Below are positions 51,859-62,100 of a DNA stretch of 64,000 nucleotides, piece by piece. Made by a program: the position numbers and the translations under genes. The number at the start of each line of letters is the position of its first letter. The first letter of the stretch is position 1. Origin of the DNA: Crocinitomicaceae bacterium. GTDB taxonomy: Bacteria > Bacteroidota > Bacteroidia > Flavobacteriales_D > Crocinitomicaceae. The DNA is taken from positions 1 to 64,000 of the forward strand of contig JAQWKT010000035.1 of NCBI GenBank assembly GCA_029247685.1. The letters are read 5' to 3'. The notes beneath the pieces were generated by a model. That model worked only from the letters and a program-made list of their open reading frames with translations, was not told where the DNA came from and made no database searches.

Positions 51859-53997
51859 ATGAAATCTACATTAAACATCCTGTTATTTATCCTAATCCTT
51901 AACCCAATCGTTAGAGCAGATGAAGGAATGATTATTCCGTCCTTAATCGCTGCTTTTGAATCGGACATGAAGGCTAAAGGAATGAAATTATCTGCAAAAG
52001 ATATTTACGATATTAATAATTCTAGCATGAAAGATGCTATTCTTCACTTTGGTGGAGGATGTACCTCTGAACTTGTTTCAGAAAAAGGACTTTTATTAAC
52101 AAATCATCACTGTGGCTATTCACAAATCCAATCTCATTCATCGCTTGAAAACAATTATATAAAAAATGGATATTGGGCAAAGAACCTATCTGAAGAACTC
52201 CCAAATCCTGGATTAACCGCAACAAGAATCGTTCGAATTGAAGACGTTACCCTTCAGGTGTTAGAAGTATTAAATAACAGCGATTATTCTCCAAAAGAAA
52301 AAGACTCTATTCGAAAAGCTGTAATTAAAAGACTAATAGAAACTGCAACCAAAGAAACACATTATGAAGCAAAAATTAAAGCCTTTAACTTTGGAAATAA
52401 TTACTACATGATTGTAAAAGAGGTCTTTAAAGATGTGCGATTTGTAGGAACCCCACCAAATTCGATTGGAAAATTTGGAGGAGACACAGACAATTGGGTT
52501 TGGCCAAGACACACAGGAGATTTTTCGGTTTTTAGAGTTTATGCTAGCAAAGACAACAAACCTGCGGATTATTCTACAGAAAACATTCCCTACAAACCCC
52601 TTCACTTTTTACCGATTTCATTTAAAAACAGAAAAGAGGGAGACTTTACAATGGTTTATGGATTTCCAGGCAGAACAGAGCAACATGTTGTTTCTTCTTA
52701 TTTAAAATTTATTATAGAAAAGGAAAGACCTTCAAGAATAAGAATGAGAGATTTGTCACTTGACGTTATTAATACGGAAATGAAAAATTCAGAGTTGGTG
52801 AAAATTCAATATGCTTCTAAACAAGCCAGAATATCCAATGCTTGGAAAAAATGGATTGGACAAATTGATGGCTTAAAAAGGATGAATGCTGTCGATGTTA
52901 AAAAGGCACAGGAAAGTGCCTATACAAAAAAAGCAAACAGCAATCCAAAATGGAATAACTATAAGAATGTGGTAAAAGAAATGAACTCACTTGTGGAAAA
53001 AGAAGTTATTAACGAATTCAATTATTCAATGGCAATCGAATACTTTTATGTTGGACCAGAATTTTTTAAACTTATCCGTTCTTTAGACAGTTACATCGAA
53101 AATTCTAAAAAAAATGGAGAAAAAAATAAGGATTCACAAAATGAAGAGATAAAAAAACTTGAGCAGACAGCAAATGCACACTTCAAAAATTATAATTGCT
53201 CCATCGATAAAGGGATTTTTCGCAAGCAATTTGAAGAATATGTAAAACAAGTAACAAATTCAGAAGGCAATCTTGAAATTGATTTTGATGCAAGCACAAA
53301 TGAAATTTTTTCTAAATCTATATTCACTTCCAAAAAACGATTTTTATCTTTTATCGGTCAATTACAAAAAAAAGGTCCTAAAAAACTCAAAAAAGACCCA
53401 GGATATATTCACTACAAAAGCTATTATAAAATATTTTTAGAAACGGTTTATCCTTCATACCAGCTTTTTAAAGTTAAAATGGACCAGTTATTAAAAACAT
53501 ACGTTAAAGGTAAATATGAAATGTTTCCAGACAAAAATCATTGGCCAGATGCAAATAGCACTATGAGAATTTCTTATGGACAACTAGAAGGGTCTAGACC
53601 AGCAGATGGAATGAAGTATACAGAACACACCACACTTGATGGAATAATTGCAAAATACAATAGTGGAAACCCAGACTTTGCGCTTCTTCCAAGAATGTTG
53701 GAATTACATAAAAATAAAGAATATGGAGATTATGCCCAAGATGGAAGCTTATGGGTATGCTTTACAGGGTCTAATCATACCACTGGTGGTAATTCAGGCT
53801 CCCCTGTTATTGATGCTCAAGGCGGGTTAATGGGCTTAAATTTTGACCGTTCATGGGAAAGCACCATGAGTGATTTTATGTTTAACCCTAACCGTTGTCG
53901 AAACATTGTGGTGGACATTCGATATGTTTTATGGGTAATGGATATCTATTCTGGGGCATCGCATTTGGTAGATGAAATGAAATTAATCCGAAATTAA
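51859..53997 (+). CDS. S46 family dipeptidyl-peptidase (DPP7/DPP11 type)
   Basis: GGGCTSELVSEKGLLLTNHHCGYSQIQSHSS; FGGDTDNWVWPRHTGDFSVFRVY; TGGNSGSPVIDAQGGLMGLNFDRSWE. Confidence 0.95.
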   Translation: MKSTLNILLFILILNPIVRADEGMIIPSLIAAFESDMKAKGMKLSAKDIYDINNSSMKDAILHFGGGCTSELVSEKGLLLTNHHCGYSQIQSHSSLENNYIKNGYWAKNLSEELPNPGLTATRIVRIEDVTLQVLEVLNNSDYSPKEKDSIRKAVIKRLIETATKETHYEAKIKAFNFGNNYYMIVKEVFKDVRFVGTPPNSIGKFGGDTDNWVWPRHTGDFSVFRVYASKDNKPADYSTENIPYKPLHFLPISFKNRKEGDFTMVYGFPGRTEQHVVSSYLKFIIEKERPSRIRMRDLSLDVINTEMKNSELVKIQYASKQARISNAWKKWIGQIDGLKRMNAVDVKKAQESAYTKKANSNPKWNNYKNVVKEMNSLVEKEVINEFNYSMAIEYFYVGPEFFKLIRSLDSYIENSKKNGEKNKDSQNEEIKKLEQTANAHFKNYNCSIDKGIFRKQFEEYVKQVTNSEGNLEIDFDASTNEIFSKSIFTSKKRFLSFIGQLQKKGPKKLKKDPGYIHYKSYYKIFLETVYPSYQLFKVKMDQLLKTYVKGKYEMFPDKNHWPDANSTMRISYGQLEGSRPADGMKYTEHTTLDGIIAKYNSGNPDFALLPRMLELHKNKEYGDYAQDGSLWVCFTGSNHTTGGNSGSPVIDAQGGLMGLNFDRSWESTMSDFMFNPNRCRNIVVDIRYVLWVMDIYSGASHLVDEMKLIRN

Positions 53998-54060
53998 TTC
54001 CGGAATCATTTTTGATTAGACAACGTAACTTTTATTTATAAATCACATTAACCAAGGAAC

Positions 54061-55647
54061 ATGAAACAATTTTTAAGCATCTTTTTCTTATTTGGATTTT
54101 TATTTCAAATACATTGTCAAGATGAAAATTCCAAAATACATACCGCCTATAAATTTGAACAAATTATTAACAAAATTGAACAACTTTATGTGGACTCGGT
54201 AAATACCAGAAAACTAACCGAAACGGCAATTGTTGCTCTTTTGGAAGAGCTTGATCCACATTCCACATATATTCCAAAAAAAGATGCAAATGATGCAAGG
54301 TCCCAGATTGATGGAAGTTTTGTTGGAATTGGTATTCGATTTAACATTGTTAAAGATACCATCTTGGTTGTCGGAACAATTTCTGGTGGGCCATCCGAAA
54401 AATTGGGGATATTGCCTGGAGATAAAATTATTAAAGTAGATGAAGAAACCGTAGCAGGAATAGGGATTAAAAATAGTGGGGTTAGAAGCCGTCTTCTCGG
54501 TGAAAAGGACTCAAAGGTTCTTGTTTCGATTAAAAGAGATGGCAGTAATGCATTAATAAAGTTTAATATAAAAAGAGATAAAATACCTATTTTTTCGGTG
54601 GATGCCTCATACATGATTGATGAAAAAACTGGGTATATAAAATTGAATTCCTTTTCAAGGACATCCACAAGAGAAATGCAATATGCTATTTCTAAATTAA
54701 AAAAAGAAGGGATGAAAAAACTGATTCTTGACCTTCAAGACAATGGAGGGGGTCTTTTAAGTGCTGCTCAAGATATTGCAGATGAATTTTTATCGGATGA
54801 CAAACTAATTGTATATTCTGAAGGACGATCTCAACCCCGAAGCAATTTAAGAGCCGGAAAAAAAGGATTATGGGAAAAAGGCGATTTAGTAATCCTAGTT
54901 AATGAATACACAGCTTCGGCAAGTGAAATTGTTTCAGGTGCGGTACAAGATTGGGATCGAGGGATTATTGTTGGACGAAGAACCTTTGGGAAAGGACTTG
55001 TTCAACGCCCAATGCGATTACTAGATGGTTCTGAAATGCGCTTAACCATTGCTAGATATTACACTCCTTCTGGACGTTTTATTCAAAAACCATATGACAA
55101 TGTTAAGTCTTATAAAAACGACATTACTCAACGTTTTTTAAATGGAGAATTAATGCATGCCGATTCGGTTAAACTTCCAGATTCGTTAAGATTTAGCACC
55201 TTAATTAAAAAAAGAGACGTTTATTCTGGAGGTGGCATAACTCCCGATTATTTTGTGCCAATCGATACAACTGACATCTCTGAATATTTCAAAAAAATCA
55301 ATCGAGGGGGTCATCTAAATGGGTTTGCCTTAAAATATGTAAACGCAAATAGAAAAAAACTGAAGGACAAATTTTCTAGCTTTGGCTTATACAAAAAAGA
55401 AATGATTGTTGATGACCAGTTGATTAAAAAATTTAAAGACTACGTATCTTCTGAAGATTCCAGTATTATCTTTAAGAAAGAAGATTACAAAATAAGTGAA
55501 CAGCTAATCAAAACTAGACTTAAAGGAAATATTGCCCTAAACCTATGGGGATATGCTGAGTTCTATGAGGTGTTTAATGATAGAAACGAAGAGCTTCAAA
55601 AAGCGTTAAAACTGCTACGCACCAAAAAAGATTTATTTAAAAACTAA
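54061..55647 (+). CDS. S41 family C-terminal processing peptidase (CtpA-like) with PDZ domain
   Basis: LDPHSTYIPKKD; GIGIRFNIVKDTILVVGTISGGPSEKLGI; LILDLQDNGGGLLSAAQDIADEF; EYTASASEIVSGAVQDWDRGIIVGRRTFGKGLVQ. Confidence 0.95.
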   Translation: MKQFLSIFFLFGFLFQIHCQDENSKIHTAYKFEQIINKIEQLYVDSVNTRKLTETAIVALLEELDPHSTYIPKKDANDARSQIDGSFVGIGIRFNIVKDTILVVGTISGGPSEKLGILPGDKIIKVDEETVAGIGIKNSGVRSRLLGEKDSKVLVSIKRDGSNALIKFNIKRDKIPIFSVDASYMIDEKTGYIKLNSFSRTSTREMQYAISKLKKEGMKKLILDLQDNGGGLLSAAQDIADEFLSDDKLIVYSEGRSQPRSNLRAGKKGLWEKGDLVILVNEYTASASEIVSGAVQDWDRGIIVGRRTFGKGLVQRPMRLLDGSEMRLTIARYYTPSGRFIQKPYDNVKSYKNDITQRFLNGELMHADSVKLPDSLRFSTLIKKRDVYSGGGITPDYFVPIDTTDISEYFKKINRGGHLNGFALKYVNANRKKLKDKFSSFGLYKKEMIVDDQLIKKFKDYVSSEDSSIIFKKEDYKISEQLIKTRLKGNIALNLWGYAEFYEVFNDRNEELQKALKLLRTKKDLFKN

Positions 55648-56278
55648 GAATATAGTTTGATCTTTTTTCTTCTCCAATTGTTGTTTCTGGACCATGTCCG
55701 CAATAAACCAACGTTTCTTCTGGCAAAGAAAACATTACTTCATGGATTGACTTTTTTAATGTTTCAAGATCTCCCCCTGGCAAATCAACTCTTCCAAAAC
55801 TCCCTTTAAACAAAACATCTCCGTTAATAACGATGTTATCCTCTGGCAGATAAAACACCACATGACCAGGAGAATGACCAGGTGTAAACAAAACTTTAAT
55901 TTCTTTATTATTCAAGAAAATACTTTTTCCCTCTTCCAAATAATTCGTTGGATTTGGCGACTCCAAATACGATTGAAAACCATATAAGTGCGCATAGTTC
56001 TTAACCGATTCGAGAACCGGTACATCTAACGAGTGAAGGTAATATGGAATGTTAAATTCTGAAACAACGACATTATTCCCTAAAACATGATCTATATGAG
56101 CATGCGTGTTTAATAAGGCTATCGGATTAAGTTCATTTTTATTTATAAAGTCAAAAAAAATGTCTTGTTCTCTCTTTTCATAAAAACCGGGATCAATTAT
56201 TATTGCCTCTTTATTCTCTGCATAAATAATAAATGTGTTTTCCTGAAATGGATTAAAAGTGAATTGTTTTATCTGCAT
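55637..56278 (-). CDS. MBL-fold metallo-hydrolase (glyoxalase II-like)
   Basis: ALLNTHAHIDHVLGN, LFTPGHSPGHVVFYLPEDNIVINGDVLFKGSFGRVDLPGGD, VYCGHGPETTIGEEKRSN. Confidence 0.93.
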   Translation of the reverse strand: MQIKQFTFNPFQENTFIIYAENKEAIIIDPGFYEKREQDIFFDFINKNELNPIALLNTHAHIDHVLGNNVVVSEFNIPYYLHSLDVPVLESVKNYAHLYGFQSYLESPNPTNYLEEGKSIFLNNKEIKVLFTPGHSPGHVVFYLPEDNIVINGDVLFKGSFGRVDLPGGDLETLKKSIHEVMFSLPEETLVYCGHGPETTIGEEKRSNYILSF

Positions 56279-56349
56279 ATAAAAAATTTAATTCATAAAA
56301 AATGGTTGGGCAAAAGCTATTTTGTACATTTACACAAAAATATATTAAA

Positions 56350-56898
56350 ATGAAAAAACTATTATCCTTTTTTACTCTTTCTTTATTATTGATTAGCTGT
56401 GGAGTTAAAGTTCCCTACACCTCTCAAATGAGAGATGAGTTTGGTATAGATACGGATGCTGAAATGAAAAAAATTCAATTTTTCACTTCTTCCACTATAA
56501 TTTTAAACCAAGCTATAAAATCTGAAAGTGATGTTACTACCGATGATGATGGTGCACTTGTTTCAAGTTCTAACAATGAAAAAGAAACTGTTATTATTCC
56601 TGGATATACTAAATGTATATTTGATCACCATGGACCTAAAGGAGAACTATTTGTTCGTTTTGAATCTGGAGAAGGAAAAACACTTAAGTTTATCGTAAAA
56701 ACAACTAGGTCAAAAAAATATTATTTTGCTGCAGATTGGAAAAGTCCAAAAGGCGCTAAAGTAAAGTATGGAAAAGGCATGTATACTGTTGATGTTTTAA
56801 GAGGAAACCCTAGAGCTTGTCACCTTTTAGTTGTTCGAAAAAGAATTCAAAGAAATAAAAGCAAAGAACGTGTTATTAAAGGAATGGATGTTAATTAA
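56350..56898 (+). CDS. Small predicted lipoprotein, hypothetical
   Basis: MKKLLSFFTLSLLLISCGVKVPYTSQM signal/lipobox; ATG 56350 preferred over the ORF-track start 56302. Confidence 0.65.
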   Translation: MKKLLSFFTLSLLLISCGVKVPYTSQMRDEFGIDTDAEMKKIQFFTSSTIILNQAIKSESDVTTDDDGALVSSSNNEKETVIIPGYTKCIFDHHGPKGELFVRFESGEGKTLKFIVKTTRSKKYYFAADWKSPKGAKVKYGKGMYTVDVLRGNPRACHLLVVRKRIQRNKSKERVIKGMDVN

Positions 56899-56944
56899 GC
56901 AACCATTTTAATTTTCTAGCGTCTTTTGGTTGTAAACAACCAAT

Positions 56945-59581
56945 TTGCCAAACTTACTTCTACTACTAGCATTTACCTTTTTTGCGTTTTTAACTTGCGC
57001 GCAAAGCATCTTTTGTCCTAATATTGATGCTGGACCTAACCAAACATTAAGCTGTTCACAACCATGTGCTAATCTTAATGCTTCTTTTCTTGATTTAAAA
57101 CAAACTGATAGCTATATAGTCGAGTCTATACCACATGTACCTCCAATTGCCTATGATCAAGCTGGTGGAATGGGGGTGTCAGTTAATATAGATGATGTTT
57201 ATAGTAACGTAATTACACTTCCTTTTCCATTTTGTTTTTATGGAGTCACCTATAATTCTTTAATTATAGGTTCTAATGGAAATATAAATTTCAACACCGC
57301 TTCCGCTGGAGGGCCTTGTGCATGGCAATTTAATGCAAATTGTCCATCTCCAGCTTTAACTGGTCTTGGAAATATTTTTGGCATCTATCACGACATCGAC
57401 CCATCCGTTTGTGGAAATATTAATTGGTATTTAATTGGCACTGCTCCATGTCAAAAATTAGTGGTTTCATTTGATGAAATTTGTCAATATAGCTGCACTT
57501 CTGTTAAAAGTAGACACATGATGGTGTTATATGAAACTTCTAATTTTATTGATGTCTATGTTGAATCCAAACCACTTTGTGCGAGTTGGAATTCGGGCAA
57601 TGCCATTATTGGGATCCAAGACCCTACAGGGGCAAATGGAATTACTGCCCCAAACCGTAACACGACCCCAACTTGGACTGTAACCAATCCTGAAGGATGG
57701 CGATTTAAACCAAATGGGGCACCAATGTACACTTTTGAATGGACAGATGGAGCAAATATTATAGATACGGTCCCTTCTATTAATGTTTGTCCCTCAGTTG
57801 CAACTACCTATTATTCCAATATTACTTACACTAGGTGTGATGGATTAGTAATTAACGAAAGTGACAGTTTAACGATTACTCCGTCTCCATCTAACAACAT
57901 TACTGTAACACAAATAAACAACACCAATTCGACTTGTGGACAAGCAAATGGAAGTCTCGAAATTATTGGTACAGGTGGAACCGCTCCATACACTTATTCC
58001 ATAGACAGTGTCAACTATTCAAATAGTGGGTTGTTCTCAAATCTAGCCGCAGGAAGTTATACTTTTTTTGTGCAAGATTCTGTTGGCTGTATTCAAGTTT
58101 TCAACGCAACAATTATAGACTTATCTAATTTAAGCACAAGTGTTTCTAACTTATTAAATGTATCTTGTTTTGGATTTAATGATGGTAGCATTAGCTTAAG
58201 CTCTTCTGGGGGAACTGCTCCATATAGTTATTCCATAAATCAATCTACCCCACAAATATCTAATCAATTTGACTCGCTTTATTCAGGTAATTATCAAATC
58301 ACCATCAGTGACTCTAATGGATGTGTTTTCATCCTAGATACAATAATAGATCAACCACAAGCAATTGTTGCTTCTTTTGATTCTGTAGCAAGTGTATTAT
58401 GCCATGGGGGGGCTAGTGGATATATAGAGTTGATTCATGCCGGAGGAAACGCTCCTTTTTCTTATACCATTAACGGAAATACATCTCAAAACTCTAGCAT
58501 TTTCTCTAACTTATCTGCTGGTTACCACAACATTACGATTACCGATTCATCAGGTTGCACAACACAAATAGATACAAATCTTTACCAACCAATTCCTATT
58601 CAAACCATTGTGAAAACTCAAGACATTTCTTGTTTTGGGGATAGCACTGGGACAATTACAGTAACAGCATCCAATGGAAATGCCCCCTACACCTACTCAA
58701 TAAATGGCTCCTTGCCTCAAAATTCAGGGCAATTAGTTTCTTTATCTGCTGGAGCATACCAAATCATCGTTACCGATTCAAATGGTTGCACATTAATTAT
58801 TGACACCACATTAAATGAGCCCCCTGCATTAGCAGGAACAATAAGCATTGACCAAGATATTTGCGAAGGCGATAACGCAGATATAACTACAAGTGCTTCA
58901 GGAGGCACTCCACCATATACTTTTTTATGGAACAACAACGCAACAAATCAATCCATAAATGTTAGTCCACCATCTACTAGTATTTTTTCGGTAATTATTT
59001 CCGACTCTAATGGATGCCCCTATTTAGATAGTTGTACGATAAATGTAACCCCATTTCCTGTTATTGATGTTATTGCGAGTCCTATCTCTGGTAATTCTCC
59101 ATTAACTGTAATCTTTAACAACAATACCTTAAATGCGAATTCCTACGTATGGGATTTTGGGAATGGGCAAACACTAACAACAACTAGTACATCACAAGAG
59201 AGTTCCGTTTACCTCCAAGTTGGGGTATACAATGTTGAACTAACCGCTTCAAATGGTCCTTGTGAAGAAAAATGGTATCAAGATATTGAAGTTATTCCAT
59301 ATGAGGAACTTGAGATAGAAGTTCCAAATGTTTTTTCTCCTGACAATAATGGGAGTAATGACACCTATTTAATAAACTTAAAAAATGCGGTTTCTATAAA
59401 TGCCATTATTGTGAATCGATGGGGCAATAAAATGGCTGAGTTAAAGAATTTAACGGATGTTTGGGATGGACAAATAAATGGAGCCCCTGCAGAAGAGGGC
59501 GTTTACTTTATCAGTTACACTGTAGAAGGATTAAATGGAGAACAAATAAGTGGTCACACCTTTTTTCATTTAATTAGATAA
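56945..59581 (+). CDS. Secreted adhesin-like protein with SprB-type repeats, PKD domain and T9SS type B CTD
   Basis: Five repeats of the form GGTAPYTYSI...SNLSAGxYxxxVxDSNGC; PLTVIFNNNTLNANSYVWDFGNGQT; VPNVFSPDNNGSNDTY...IIVNRWGNKM. Confidence 0.88.
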   Translation: MPNLLLLLAFTFFAFLTCAQSIFCPNIDAGPNQTLSCSQPCANLNASFLDLKQTDSYIVESIPHVPPIAYDQAGGMGVSVNIDDVYSNVITLPFPFCFYGVTYNSLIIGSNGNINFNTASAGGPCAWQFNANCPSPALTGLGNIFGIYHDIDPSVCGNINWYLIGTAPCQKLVVSFDEICQYSCTSVKSRHMMVLYETSNFIDVYVESKPLCASWNSGNAIIGIQDPTGANGITAPNRNTTPTWTVTNPEGWRFKPNGAPMYTFEWTDGANIIDTVPSINVCPSVATTYYSNITYTRCDGLVINESDSLTITPSPSNNITVTQINNTNSTCGQANGSLEIIGTGGTAPYTYSIDSVNYSNSGLFSNLAAGSYTFFVQDSVGCIQVFNATIIDLSNLSTSVSNLLNVSCFGFNDGSISLSSSGGTAPYSYSINQSTPQISNQFDSLYSGNYQITISDSNGCVFILDTIIDQPQAIVASFDSVASVLCHGGASGYIELIHAGGNAPFSYTINGNTSQNSSIFSNLSAGYHNITITDSSGCTTQIDTNLYQPIPIQTIVKTQDISCFGDSTGTITVTASNGNAPYTYSINGSLPQNSGQLVSLSAGAYQIIVTDSNGCTLIIDTTLNEPPALAGTISIDQDICEGDNADITTSASGGTPPYTFLWNNNATNQSINVSPPSTSIFSVIISDSNGCPYLDSCTINVTPFPVIDVIASPISGNSPLTVIFNNNTLNANSYVWDFGNGQTLTTTSTSQESSVYLQVGVYNVELTASNGPCEEKWYQDIEVIPYEELEIEVPNVFSPDNNGSNDTYLINLKNAVSINAIIVNRWGNKMAELKNLTDVWDGQINGAPAEEGVYFISYTVEGLNGEQISGHTFFHLIR
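57900..59055 (+). repeat. Intragenic tandem protein repeats (about five SprB-like units of roughly 70-75 aa)
   Basis: Translated units GTGGTAPYTYSID, SSGGTAPYSYSIN, HAGGNAPFSYTIN, ASNGNAPYTYSIN, ASGGTPPYTFLWN. Confidence 0.8.
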
Positions 59582-59667
59582 TCAATTATTATAATTTTTC
59601 ATAAAATTATTCTTATAAGGCTATTTCTGTTTCATATATCCTTTGAATATTTTTATATTTAAGTACT

Positions 59668-61902
59668 ATGAAACTTTTAAAAGCTTTAGAAAACATTAGA
59701 GAAAGAATAAGAAGCTTTTATCCTATCGAATTACTTTTTGCAAACTTAAAATACAACCTTGTTTCCTTAATTTATTGGTATATCCTTTTTTCTATTGTGA
59801 ATGGTGGATTTGGAAATAATTTTGGAGTTCCTTTTTTATTCTTATCTCCTGAATACCTTGGCGAGGTTAGTGTTTGGGCTTTTATTATTTTAGGGTTCAG
59901 TTTTGGGGGGTTTTCTATTGGATTTTTAACCTATAGTTATATTAAACTTGGCCCAAGGTATCCCTTTCTAGCCACGGTGGCCCGGCCATTTTTTCGGTTT
60001 AGCATTAACAACTCTATTATACCAATTATATTCATCATTTTTTATTGCATAAAGATGGCAGATTTTCAAATAAATGAAGAGCTTGCTAGTTCTTGGGATG
60101 TCTTCAAGTATATCGTTTCTTTGCTAAGTGGAATTTCCCTCTTTATTCTTTTTTCTCTACTTTATTTTTTTCCGATTTCTAAAAATTTAAGCATTATTCC
60201 ACTTGAAGAAAATTCCAATAATCCAATTGCATCTATTGTCAATAAAAATGACAAATGGTACGACTATTTTAGAAAAGATAAAAAAAGACGATATTATTAC
60301 TTTGGAAAAGGGTTTAAAATAAATCAAAGTAGAATTGTTAGCCATCTTCATCGAGAAGTGGTAGAACAAGTGTTTTCCAAAAATAGAATCAATGCTTTTT
60401 TCTTTGAAATAATTACTATTGTGGCATTTATTTGCCTAGGTTTTTTTATTGATTATAAAGTCTTTGAAGTTCCTGCTGCGATGAGTATCGTTACCTTGTT
60501 AACCATACTTCATATGTTGTATAGTGCTTTATCTTCTTGGTTTAATTTTTGGATTTGGCCAGTGCTTATTGTAGGACTTCTTGTTGTAAATTTCATAAGT
60601 GTTCATTATGATTTATTTCGGTACACTAGTTATGCGTTTGGTCTTAATTATGATTCCGATAAACGGATTCCATATAATATTGAGGAGATAAAAAATAATT
60701 GCACAGAGAGTACACTTCTTAATTCGAGTAAAGAAAGTTATTTGACCTTATTAAACAATTGGAAAAGTAAGCAAAAGGAAGAAAAACCAAAACTTGTAAT
60801 TCTTAACACTACAGGAGGTGGATCAAGAAGTGCTTTATGGACATTTTTAGTCTTAGATAAATGCAATAAAGAAACCAATAATAAAATCTCTTCAAATATG
60901 CAGATGATTACTGGTGCTTCAGGAGGAATGGTTGGAGCTGCTCTTTATAGAGAGCTGATGCTAAGAAAAAAAATGGGCCAAATAAAACCAGAAGATTTTA
61001 TAAAACATGCTTCAAACTTATCTAAAGACATGTTAAATAAACTCTCTTTTTCTGCATCCACCAATGATTTATTAATGCGTTATAAAAAATACAAATACAA
61101 CAATATAAATTACACAAAAGAAAGAGGCGCTGCTTTTGAGGCACACTTACATCAAAACACAAACAATCTTTTAGAACACAACTTAGGGTATTATACCAAA
61201 CCTGAAAAAAACGGAGATATTCCCGTTATGATTTTTTCCCCTACAATTGTCAACGATGGAAGAAGATTAATTATGGCATCACAAAAAATGAACTTTCTTA
61301 ATTCATCTAAAACAATTCAGAAGAGTTCTACCTATGAAAATATTGATTACTTAAGTTTCTTTCAAAAAAATGATCCTTCTTCAATTCGGTTTTCATCTGT
61401 CTTAAGAGCAAGTGCAACTTTTCCCATAATTATGCCAATGATAACTATGCCAACTATTCCTGAAATCCAACTTATGGATGCTGGAATAAGAGACAATCAT
61501 GGAGGAAAGCTTACCGTCGATTATCTATTTTCTTTAAAAGACTGGATTAAAGAAAATACTTCTGGAGTAGTCATTATAGAATGCCGGGATAAAAGAAAGC
61601 TTTTAAAAGATGATAAATTTGAACAAATTTCATTAGTTGAAAAAATATTTGTGCCATTTTTAAACATGGTTTATAACTTTGAAAAAGTTCAAATATATAA
61701 CCAAGAACAACTTCTAAAACTTTGTGAAACTAGCTTTGAATTCCCTGTGGATATTGTAACCTTTAATTTAAGACAAAGTAAGAAAGACAAAATATCGTTG
61801 TCTTGGAGGTTAACAAAAAAAGAAAAGCAAAAAATCAATAATGCGATAAACAACAAAGAAAATAAAACAGCTCTCAATCGTCTAATCAATTTAATAAAAT
61901 AA
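59668..61902 (+). CDS. Multi-TM protein fused to patatin-like phospholipase domain
   Basis: N-terminal TM segments; VILNTTGGGSRSALWTFLVLD; MITGASGGMVGAALYREL (GxSxG); IQLMDAGIRDNHGG (catalytic Asp region). Confidence 0.85.
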   Translation: MKLLKALENIRERIRSFYPIELLFANLKYNLVSLIYWYILFSIVNGGFGNNFGVPFLFLSPEYLGEVSVWAFIILGFSFGGFSIGFLTYSYIKLGPRYPFLATVARPFFRFSINNSIIPIIFIIFYCIKMADFQINEELASSWDVFKYIVSLLSGISLFILFSLLYFFPISKNLSIIPLEENSNNPIASIVNKNDKWYDYFRKDKKRRYYYFGKGFKINQSRIVSHLHREVVEQVFSKNRINAFFFEIITIVAFICLGFFIDYKVFEVPAAMSIVTLLTILHMLYSALSSWFNFWIWPVLIVGLLVVNFISVHYDLFRYTSYAFGLNYDSDKRIPYNIEEIKNNCTESTLLNSSKESYLTLLNNWKSKQKEEKPKLVILNTTGGGSRSALWTFLVLDKCNKETNNKISSNMQMITGASGGMVGAALYRELMLRKKMGQIKPEDFIKHASNLSKDMLNKLSFSASTNDLLMRYKKYKYNNINYTKERGAAFEAHLHQNTNNLLEHNLGYYTKPEKNGDIPVMIFSPTIVNDGRRLIMASQKMNFLNSSKTIQKSSTYENIDYLSFFQKNDPSSIRFSSVLRASATFPIIMPMITMPTIPEIQLMDAGIRDNHGGKLTVDYLFSLKDWIKENTSGVVIIECRDKRKLLKDDKFEQISLVEKIFVPFLNMVYNFEKVQIYNQEQLLKLCETSFEFPVDIVTFNLRQSKKDKISLSWRLTKKEKQKINNAINNKENKTALNRLINLIK

Positions 61903-61930
61903 AAAAGAGAGACCTTCTCAGGCCTCTCTT
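61891..61930 (-). terminator. Intrinsic terminator oriented on the minus strand
   Basis: Minus strand AAGAGAGGCC-TGAGAA-GGTCTCTCTT then TTTTATTTTATTAA; 10-bp stem with one G-U; the plus strand has an A-C mismatch and no T-tract. Confidence 0.6.
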
Positions 61931-62100
61931 AATAACTAAATCTTTAAGCTGTTAGTTCAGTTATGCTTTAATAAACGAGTTTAAACTAAAATAGTTTCTT
62001 TTTTTTGCATTATCCCTTCATTATTTTCATGAGAAATTAACAAAAATTTATTGATAAAGTTTTTTAAACGCTCTTTCTAGAATCAAATCTAAATATAAAT

